Positions 42,597 through 48,818 of a DNA stretch of 48,818 bases are shown here, one piece after another (the stretch's first letter is position 1; each line of letters begins with the position of its first letter). This stretch comes from Myxococcales bacterium (GTDB lineage: Bacteria; Myxococcota_A; Polyangia; GCA-2747355). Where the stretch lies: positions 1-48,818 of the forward strand of contig JAGQIK010000413.1 of the NCBI GenBank assembly GCA_020431405.1, written 5' to 3'. The notes beneath the pieces are model-generated. The model was not told the DNA's origin. It did not search any database and worked only from the letters and a program-made list of their open reading frames with translations. The position numbers and the translations under genes are program-made.

Positions 42597-44756
42597 ATGA
42601 AGCTGCGTGAAGAAGACCTGCCGGTCGAGCTGTCGCCGTTCGAGGCGGTGGAGGCCGCGTATCCGAAGGAGCTGACGTCAGCGCAGGAGAGCCTGCGGCG
42701 CTCGCTGCCGGTGATGATCGAGTGCGACAAGGAGCTGACGCCCTTCTTCTATAAGTGCCTGCGCGACCGGCTCAAGAAGGACGAGCTGCGCTGCATCTAC
42801 CTCGACGGGCGCGTCGAGGTGCAGGGCGGCATGCCGCAGAGCATCGTCTCGACGATGATCGGACAGCTGCGCGAGGCGGTGCGCGGCGCGGTGGACCGGC
42901 GCGTGGTCGTGCTGCCGCACCTCGATCTGATGACCACCTCCAGCGGCGCGCTGACCAGCGAGGCGCGCGAGGTCATCTCGCTGCTCTACGAGAACCCGCA
43001 GCTTTTGTGGGTTGGCTTCAAGGATCCGTCGTTCGTGGTGCCGAAGGTCATCGAGCGGCTCTTCGCGCGGCGCGAGAGCATCATCGGCATCCCGCGCGAT
43101 CGGCTGCGCTACCTCGTCACGCAGCGCGAGTCGCGCAAGTTCGGCAAGCGCCTCAACCCCTATCAGCTCTACAAGTACGTCTCGGGCGTCAACGCCGTGA
43201 GGCTGCGGCGGCTGCTCGAGTCGGTGCAGGCCGAGGACTATGCCGAGGACCCCTCGCGCGCCTACGACCAGCTGCGCCAGGCCACGGTGGCTGGCGACGT
43301 CTCGATCCCCGACATCGATCTCGACGACGACATCGGCGGCTACGACAAGGTCAAGCGGCGCCTCAAGCAGGAGATCATCTCGCTGCTCGCGCGCAAGGAC
43401 GGCCTCGAGGACGCCGCGTCGGTGCAGCGCATCGAGTCGCTGCTGCCGCGCGGCATGATCTTCTGGGGCCCGCCCGGCACCGGCAAGACGCTGTTCGCCA
43501 AGGCGATGGCCACCTCGTTGGGCGCCGCCGTGGTGGTCGTCAGCGGCCCCGAGCTGAAGAGCCGCTGGGTCGGCGAGAGCGAGGAGCGCATCCGGCAGGT
43601 CTTCGTGCGCGCGCGCCAGAGCGCGCCGTCGATCATCATCTTCGACGAGCTCGACTCGTTCGCCACCGCGCGTGGCACGTATACCGGCTCGGGCGTCGAG
43701 CACTCGATGGTCAACCAGCTGCTCACCGAGATGGATGGCTTTCGCCTCAACGAGCTCGTCTTCGTCGTCGGCACGACCAACTTCGCCGAGTCGCTCGACC
43801 CGGCGCTGCTGCGTCCGGGGCGCTTCGAGTTTCATCTACAGGTGCCCTATCCGGCAGCCGACGACCGGCGCGCGATCTTCGAGATCTACGACCGCAAGCT
43901 CTCTTTGCAGCTCAGCGCGCGCGCGCTCGACTACGCGGTCAAGCGCACGGCGGACCTCGTCGAGGGCACCGACACGCGCTACTCGGGCGATCACATCCAG
44001 GCGCTTTGCCGCGCCGTGGCGCGCCGCCGCGTGCGCGACGAAGTCAACGCGCCCACCGAGGTCGACGACATCGAGCGCGCGCTCACCGAGTATCTCGAGC
44101 GGCCCGAGCTGACCGCGGCCGAAGAGCGCGTCGTCGCGACCCACGAGGCGGGCCACGCCGTCTGCGCGCTGTACTGCCCGACGGCGCCGCCCATCGATCG
44201 CATCTCGATCCGTGGCGATCTCGCCGGCGCGCTCGGCTTCGTCAGCTACTCCGATCCCGCGCATCGCTACGTCACCACGCAGGCGGCGCTGCGCGACTCG
44301 ATCTGCACCCTCTACGGCGGCCGCGAGGCCGAGTCGCTGCTGCTCGACGACGTTTCTATCGGCGCGATGGGCGACCTGCAGCGCGCCACCGGCATCGCGC
44401 GCGGTCTCGTCGAGCAGTTCGGCTTCGGGCCGGACTCGCTGGGCCTGCGCATCTTCGAGCAGGACAAGGAGCGCCCGGGCTTTTCCGAGGACGCGCGGCG
44501 CAAGCTCGAGGAGGCGGTGCGCGCCGTGCTCGACGTCGAGCAGGCGCGCGCGCGCCAGATCCTCGCCGAGCACCAAAAGGAGCTCGAGGTCTTGCGCGAT
44601 CTGCTGCTCGAGCACAAGGTGCTCGACGCGACGGCGCTGGCCGAGATCGGCATCAAGAAGAAGCGCGGCGACGACAAGACCGGCGCGCCGAAGAAGCGCG
44701 CCGCCAAGGCGGCCGCCACCACCACCAAGGCCGCGAAGGACCCAAGCGATGGCTGA
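42597..44756 (+). CDS. FtsH-like AAA+ protease: degenerate AAA - AAA+ - M41 peptidase, soluble
   Basis: A 719-residue protein. Residues 1-210 resemble a degenerate AAA domain (RRVVVLPHLDLM in the Walker B place, no Walker A), as in Ycf46-type proteins. The active AAA+ domain has Walker A GPPGTGKT (about 291-298), Walker B IIIFDE (346-351) and the arginine-finger region RPGRFEFHLQ. The M41 zinc peptidase has HEAGH (516-520) and the third ligand Asp in GAMGDLQRAT (about 593), with normal FtsH spacing. Unlike FtsH it has no N-terminal membrane helices. A Lys/Ala-rich tail ends the protein. It should unfold and degrade selected proteins; the flanking genes probably supply its regulators or substrates. 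Confidence 0.93.
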   Translation: MKLREEDLPVELSPFEAVEAAYPKELTSAQESLRRSLPVMIECDKELTPFFYKCLRDRLKKDELRCIYLDGRVEVQGGMPQSIVSTMIGQLREAVRGAVDRRVVVLPHLDLMTTSSGALTSEAREVISLLYENPQLLWVGFKDPSFVVPKVIERLFARRESIIGIPRDRLRYLVTQRESRKFGKRLNPYQLYKYVSGVNAVRLRRLLESVQAEDYAEDPSRAYDQLRQATVAGDVSIPDIDLDDDIGGYDKVKRRLKQEIISLLARKDGLEDAASVQRIESLLPRGMIFWGPPGTGKTLFAKAMATSLGAAVVVVSGPELKSRWVGESEERIRQVFVRARQSAPSIIIFDELDSFATARGTYTGSGVEHSMVNQLLTEMDGFRLNELVFVVGTTNFAESLDPALLRPGRFEFHLQVPYPAADDRRAIFEIYDRKLSLQLSARALDYAVKRTADLVEGTDTRYSGDHIQALCRAVARRRVRDEVNAPTEVDDIERALTEYLERPELTAAEERVVATHEAGHAVCALYCPTAPPIDRISIRGDLAGALGFVSYSDPAHRYVTTQAALRDSICTLYGGREAESLLLDDVSIGAMGDLQRATGIARGLVEQFGFGPDSLGLRIFEQDKERPGFSEDARRKLEEAVRAVLDVEQARARQILAEHQKELEVLRDLLLEHKVLDATALAEIGIKKKRGDDKTGAPKKRAAKAAATTTKAAKDPSDG

Positions 44757-45018
44757 GCTGACGATTAGACTGCGCGTTGATCCACAGACGGGCAAAAAGG
44801 ACGTGATCATCAGCTACGAGGCCGACGACGACGCCATGCCGCTCGAGCACGAGGACGAGCACAAATCGCTCGTCGACCGCCTCATCGAAGGCGGCGCGCT
44901 CAAGGCCGCCGAGGTGGGCAAGATCATCGTCGAGCGCGAGAGCCGCAAGGGCGAAGCCGCTGCGCTCCCCGTCGGCGAGACCGGCGAACAGCGCGAGTCC
45001 GAAGAACAAGGACAATAG
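44749..45018 (+). CDS. Small acidic protein of the FtsH-like operon (DUF2997-like size and place)
   Basis: An 89-residue protein. The ATG overlaps the protease gene by 8 bp. A short beta-hairpin (ELTIRLRVDPQTGKKDVIISYEAD) is followed by PLEHEDEHKSLVDRLIEGG and a charged, probably disordered C-terminus. DUF2997 proteins have a similar hairpin and companion AAA+ gene, but the match is not strong enough to name it. Very tight coupling implies fixed stoichiometry with the protease. Confidence 0.75.
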   Translation: MAELTIRLRVDPQTGKKDVIISYEADDDAMPLEHEDEHKSLVDRLIEGGALKAAEVGKIIVERESRKGEAAALPVGETGEQRESEEQGQ

Positions 45019-45104
45019 GGTCACTCTATGACTCGCAAGTCCCCGACATCGTTGGCCGCACAGCCCACAATGACAAAACCCGACGACGGGTGGGATCGAT
45101 AGAC

Positions 45105-48100
45105 ATGGCCGTGCTCGTCTTTCCGGGCGCCGCGGCGCTCGAGGCCTGTCTTCGCGGCGAGCTGGTGCCGCAGGAGATCCAGCGCGCGCCGGCGCGCTTT
45201 CGCGAGGGCGACGACGGCGAGATCGTCGTCGAGGTCAGCGGCATCGACCGCAAGCGTCGCGCCGAGCTGAAGAAGCTCGGCGTGGGCAGCGCGCGCGCGC
45301 TGGGGCGCACCCCCGACGTCAACGAGGTCAGCTGCTGGGCCGAGATCTTGCGCCCCGTGTTCGTCGGCGACGAGGCGCTCGACTCGGCGGTGGCGCTGTT
45401 TTGGCTCGAGCGTCAGGAGGACCTCGTCGCGCTGGCGGGCGAGCTGTTGCGCCTCGGCTGCGACCGCCAAGAGCTCTGCGCGCTGCCCGACGAGTTGATC
45501 GCGCAGGGCGGCCCTGCGGCGCTGGTGCGCGCGGTGGACCCGCCGTTCTACACGCTGGTGCGCGCGCTCGACCGGCCGGGTGGCTTGCGCGCGTTCGTGC
45601 CGGCGCCCGCCGGCCAGGAGCAGATCTTCGTCGAGGCAGGCTATCGCCACCCGCTGGTCGAGCACGTGCAGCGCGGCAGCGCGCCGCTGCTCTTGATCAC
45701 CGCCGAGGGACATTTTGTCCCGCTCGAGGAGCTTTCGTTTCAAGGGCTCTATCAGCTGATCGACGTCGCCCCGCCGCGCGGCGACGCGCGCCACGCGCCG
45801 CTGCCGCCGCCGCCGCGCGTGCAGGTCACGCTCACGCTGGTGCCGCGCGCGCGCGAGGCGCTGCCCACGCTGTGGGTCATTCGCGAGCGCGCTATCGAAT
45901 CCGTCGAGCGTCTCATCGAGCGCCTGCCCGAAGCCGAGCTGTCGAAGCTGCTCTTCGCGGCCACATCGTCAGCGGGCGGCGACAGCGGCGAGCCCACGGT
46001 GCTGCTTCGCGTGCGCCCCGGCCGCGGCTCGCCGCCGGTGCTCGATCTGCCCGGCGAGGCCTTCGCGCCGTGGCTCGAGATCGACAACCTCTACCTGCCG
46101 TCCGACGCGATCCTCGAGCCGCCCCTGCGCCGCGAGACGCTGCGCAATCTGCTCGCCGAGCGCTCCGACGAGGTCTGCTGGCTCACGCCGCTCGACGCCG
46201 AGCCCAGCGCCGGCGGCAACGGCGCGGGCAACGGCGCGGCCGCCACCGCGGCTGCCGGCGTACGCCCACCCGAGCGCGCGCGGCCGTTCCAGCTCGAGCG
46301 CGCGCCGGAGAGCGCCTTCGCGCCGCTTTCGCACTGGGTGCAGTACGTGGTGCACTCCAGCGCAGAAGCGCTCGAGCCGTGGGTTCGCTCGTCGACGTTC
46401 GACTTCGAGGCCTTCGAGTCCACCGGGCTCGAGTGGAGCGACAGCCCACCGCAAGAGGAGCGCGAGCCGCGCAGCACGCGCAAGCGCCGCCGCCGCCGCG
46501 ACGACATCGACGACGAGCCCAGCGGCGAGCGCGCCAGCGAAGCGCTGCCAGACTACGAGATCGAAGACGACGAGATCGACGACGAGCCGGAGCCGATGCT
46601 CGAAGCGCCGCCGCCGGTGGTGGTCGAAGAGGGCGCAGAAGCCCAGCTGCTCTCGCAGCTCGAGGCGCGCTATCTCGAGCTCGAGGCGCCAGCCGATGAT
46701 CCCGAGCGCACGCGCCTGTGGGCCGAGATGGGCGAGCTCAACGCGCGTCTCGAGCGCGAGCGGCAGTCGCGCCTGTGCTTCGCGCGCGCCGTGTGGGAGC
46801 TCGACGGCGACGCGGCCAACACCGTGGTGGCGCGTTGGGCCGCCTCGATGGGCGTCGAAGGAGACGATGTCGCCGCCTCCATCGGTGACGGCGCCGACGC
46901 CGAGGCTGGCCTGGTGGTGCTCGGCGTGCTCGGGCCGGCGCTCGCCCAAGCCGACGGCGCGCTGCTGCAGCGCGTGCAGCTGTGGCTCGACGAGAAGGAC
47001 GGCTCGCTCGACGTGCGCACCATCTGGCTCGCGCGCGTGGCCCTCTCGCGCGCCGTCGGTGGCGATCGACTGCAGCTTCTGCGCGCGCGCGATCGCATCG
47101 TCGCGCGCCTGTCGCGCGGCCTCTCGCTCGCGCGCGACGTGCCCACGTTCATGCGCTTCGCCGGCAGCAGCGGCGGCAGCGAGGGCGCCGCCCATCGCCA
47201 GCTCGTGCGGCGCCTGACGGCGTTTCTCGATCGCTTCCGCAAGACGCGCCGCTCGGTGCCCTTCAACGCCGGCGCCGACGCGCGCACAGACGCCTACGGG
47301 CTATTGCTGTTCGCCTACGGCTTCGCGCGGCTAGGCGAGGCCGAGCACGCGCGCGCTCTGCGCGAAGAAGCGCTCGGCGCCATCGACACCAGCGACCCGA
47401 TCCACGCCATCGCGGCGCCTGCCTACGCCGTGCGCGTCGACCACGCCCTCGAAGGGCTTCCGCTCGAGACCAAGCTGCCCGACGAGATCGAGGCGCGCCT
47501 CAACGAGCTGCCCAAGTTCAAGCGCTACACCATCGACCGCCTGCGCCACGCCTCGCAGGTGCTCGAGCCGCAGGAGCGGCTGCAGATCTACACCGGCTTT
47601 CTCGGCGACGCCGACGATCCGCGCGGCGCCGAGTTCGCTTCGCTGCGCGGCCTCGGCGACGCGGCGCAGCTTCGCGTGGCGGTCGACGAGGTGCTCGCGA
47701 TGGCCGAGGGCTTCGCCGACGAGCCGCAAGAGCGCGCGCGCCTGCTCGACGGCGTGATGGACTTCTTCCCGCTGCTCGCGGAAGCCGAGGCGGTCCCGCG
47801 CATCGAGCGCGTCGCCGCCGCGCTGGAGGGCATCGAAGCGCCGCGCCGCGCCGAGCTGCTCGACGAGGCGCTGATGCTCGCCGCGCTCTTCGGCCGCGCC
47901 GCGCTCGTCGAAGCGCTCGCCACGCGCTTGCAGGTGCTGTTCGCCGAGCTCGGCGAAGCGCACATCGAAGTGCTCGGGCGGCTGCTCGGCGGCGTGCTGC
48001 GCAGCCTGCGCCGCGCTGGCCTCGGCGAGCGCGCGGCCGAGCTGCTGACGGCCGCCGAGTCGGCGGTGCAAGGCGACGAAGGCCCCGCGCTGCAGGCGCG

Positions 48101-48500
48101 CCTCTCGCTCGGCACGGCGCTCGCCGATCTGGGCCGCTACGACGAGGCGCGCGCCATCGCCGGCGTCGCGCGCAAACGCCTCGCCGACGTGGTCGGCGCC
48201 AACAAAGGGCCACCGCTGCTCGAGACGCTCAATCTCGCACGCGGTCTCGCCGAGCTCTACGCCTGTCTGCCGCTCGACGAGGCCCTTGGCGGGCTCGAAG
48301 CGCTCAGCGAGCACCTCGGCTCGGTGAGCGACATCTACTCGTCGAACACGCACTTCTGCGTCTCGGTGCTCGAATTTGTAGAGTCGCTGGTGCTCGGCTA
48401 CGCCTCTGACCAGCTGTCGCTCGGCGAGGTCGGACGCCGCCTGCTCGACGAAGACGAGTACCTCGTGCGCCGCCGCGTACACCGCGACACACGCCTGTAG
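45105..48500 (+). CDS. Very large unknown protein of the FtsH-like operon
   Basis: An 1131-residue protein. The ATG at 45105 is chosen; a GTG at 45090 is also in frame. Residues about 1-230 form an alpha/beta domain (IVVEVSGIDRKRRAELKKLGVG, VSCWAEILRPVFVGDEALDSAV). A second region (about 240-440) is followed by an acidic, Arg-clustered linker (about 450-530, RKRRRRRDDIDDEPSGE). The C-terminal half is helical repeat-like (ELLTAAESAVQGDEG, RLSLGTALADLGRYDEARAIAGVARKRL), as in TPR solenoids. No membrane segment. It may be the scaffold or recognition subunit of the protease system; no known domain was recognised. Confidence 0.85.
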   Translation: MAVLVFPGAAALEACLRGELVPQEIQRAPARFREGDDGEIVVEVSGIDRKRRAELKKLGVGSARALGRTPDVNEVSCWAEILRPVFVGDEALDSAVALFWLERQEDLVALAGELLRLGCDRQELCALPDELIAQGGPAALVRAVDPPFYTLVRALDRPGGLRAFVPAPAGQEQIFVEAGYRHPLVEHVQRGSAPLLLITAEGHFVPLEELSFQGLYQLIDVAPPRGDARHAPLPPPPRVQVTLTLVPRAREALPTLWVIRERAIESVERLIERLPEAELSKLLFAATSSAGGDSGEPTVLLRVRPGRGSPPVLDLPGEAFAPWLEIDNLYLPSDAILEPPLRRETLRNLLAERSDEVCWLTPLDAEPSAGGNGAGNGAAATAAAGVRPPERARPFQLERAPESAFAPLSHWVQYVVHSSAEALEPWVRSSTFDFEAFESTGLEWSDSPPQEEREPRSTRKRRRRRDDIDDEPSGERASEALPDYEIEDDEIDDEPEPMLEAPPPVVVEEGAEAQLLSQLEARYLELEAPADDPERTRLWAEMGELNARLERERQSRLCFARAVWELDGDAANTVVARWAASMGVEGDDVAASIGDGADAEAGLVVLGVLGPALAQADGALLQRVQLWLDEKDGSLDVRTIWLARVALSRAVGGDRLQLLRARDRIVARLSRGLSLARDVPTFMRFAGSSGGSEGAAHRQLVRRLTAFLDRFRKTRRSVPFNAGADARTDAYGLLLFAYGFARLGEAEHARALREEALGAIDTSDPIHAIAAPAYAVRVDHALEGLPLETKLPDEIEARLNELPKFKRYTIDRLRHASQVLEPQERLQIYTGFLGDADDPRGAEFASLRGLGDAAQLRVAVDEVLAMAEGFADEPQERARLLDGVMDFFPLLAEAEAVPRIERVAAALEGIEAPRRAELLDEALMLAALFGRAALVEALATRLQVLFAELGEAHIEVLGRLLGGVLRSLRRAGLGERAAELLTAAESAVQGDEGPALQARLSLGTALADLGRYDEARAIAGVARKRLADVVGANKGPPLLETLNLARGLAELYACLPLDEALGGLEALSEHLGSVSDIYSSNTHFCVSVLEFVESLVLGYASDQLSLGEVGRRLLDEDEYLVRRRVHRDTRL

Positions 48501-48610
48501 CGCGGCGGCCGCAGCCGCGCGCGCACGCTCTGCCCAGCGAGTGGGCAGGGCTTGCTCACCTTCCGCCACGCGCCGCAGGATCTCGCGCACTTGAGTCGGG
48601 CACGCGCTGT

Positions 48611-48640
48611 GCTCCTGGCCACAAACCGTGGCCAAGGAGC
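48611..48640 (+). promoter_or_regulatory. Hairpin that masks the ribosome site of the last gene
   Basis: GCTCC-TGGCCAC pairs with GTGGCCA-(A)-GGAGC across the loop AAACC: a 12-bp stem with one bulged A. The 3' arm contains AAGGAG (48634-48639), the Shine-Dalgarno for the ATG at 48646. No T-run follows. This looks like translational control (thermometer-like or protein-gated) or a processing site, not a terminator. Confidence 0.6.
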
Positions 48641-48645
48641 ACTCG

Positions 48646-48818
48646 ATGACAGCGAACGATCGCTACTGTGTCGTCGACCTCGACGATGCCGCGCGGCTGT
48701 TTCGGCGCCTTTCGCGGCGCGCTCTCGGCGAGGGCACGCGCTTCGATCACCTCACCATCGCCGGCGGCGGCATGTCCATCGGGGGTCAGTCCGCGCACGC
48801 CGGGCGTAACGCCCACCG
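48646..48818 (+). CDS. Start of a further operon gene (3' truncated by window end)
   Basis: The ATG at 48646 follows AAGGAG at 6 nt. The visible 57 residues (TANDRYCVVDLDDAARLFRRL, then HLTIAGGGMSIGG) have no signal peptide and no recognised domain. The 145-bp gap from the previous gene holds the ribosome-site hairpin. It is on the same strand as the FtsH-like operon and probably belongs to it. Confidence 0.7.
   Translation, partial: MTANDRYCVVDLDDAARLFRRLSRRALGEGTRFDHLTIAGGGMSIGGQSAHAGRNAH

Overview
The window is very GC-rich and densely coded, and it looks like a chromosome segment from a myxobacterium or close relative (Myxococcota). The signs are: many short lipoproteins with Asp/Gly/Ser-rich or Cys-rich segments after the lipobox; one protein ending in a MYXO-CTERM-like tail (hydrophobic helix then an Arg run); two proteins of the TIGR02996 repeat-companion type; an FHA-histidine kinase-receiver hybrid; and many sigma-54 (-24/-12) promoter look-alikes. 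No rRNA, tRNA, CRISPR array, insertion sequence or phage gene was seen. No gene-free stretch exceeds 300 bp; the longest gaps are about 12118-12365 and 38825-39086.

Layout. 1-5.7 kb: the end of a TPR-like/FecR-neighbour-type protein, two secreted lipoproteins, a YyaL/SSP411-type thioredoxin-fold protein on the minus strand, a DUF2330 membrane protein and a lipoprotein. 5.7-30 kb: a stress region. Five tandem universal stress proteins (USPs) are interleaved with a CBS-VOC fusion, a zinc-ribbon DUF1003 membrane protein, an ATP-grasp-like protein, a DUF6600-like lipoprotein, a complete TolC/DevC-MacB/ABC/HlyD-type efflux operon, a degenerate receiver-like protein, a broken isoprenylcysteine-methyltransferase-like gene, an OPT transporter, an outer-membrane barrel protein, an OmpA lipoprotein and an ethanolamine-type permease. 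28-37.4 kb: a beta-propeller-like lipoprotein, a secreted protein, two MscS-like channel genes, a MYXO-CTERM protein, an aldo/keto reductase, a sensor kinase and a PiT-like membrane protein. 37.4-40.2 kb: two TIGR02996 proteins separated by a repeat element. 40.2-48.8 kb: a tightly packed operon of a radical-SAM activase-like protein, an unknown protein, a coiled-coil protein, a soluble AAA+/M41 (FtsH-like) protease with a degenerate extra AAA domain, a small acidic protein, an 1131-residue unknown protein and the start of a further gene.

How it works together (inference). Much of the stress region appears to be driven by sigma-54: eight good -24/-12 elements sit 5-80 nt upstream of start codons, including two divergent pairs, and most lead to USP, lipoprotein or envelope genes. 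This suggests one RpoN-dependent envelope/dormancy-type stress regulon. The final operon resembles the computationally predicted 'FtsH ternary system' class (FtsH-like AAA+ protease plus several unknown partner domains). It is the best candidate here for a little-described system, possibly a conflict or protein-quality-control machine.
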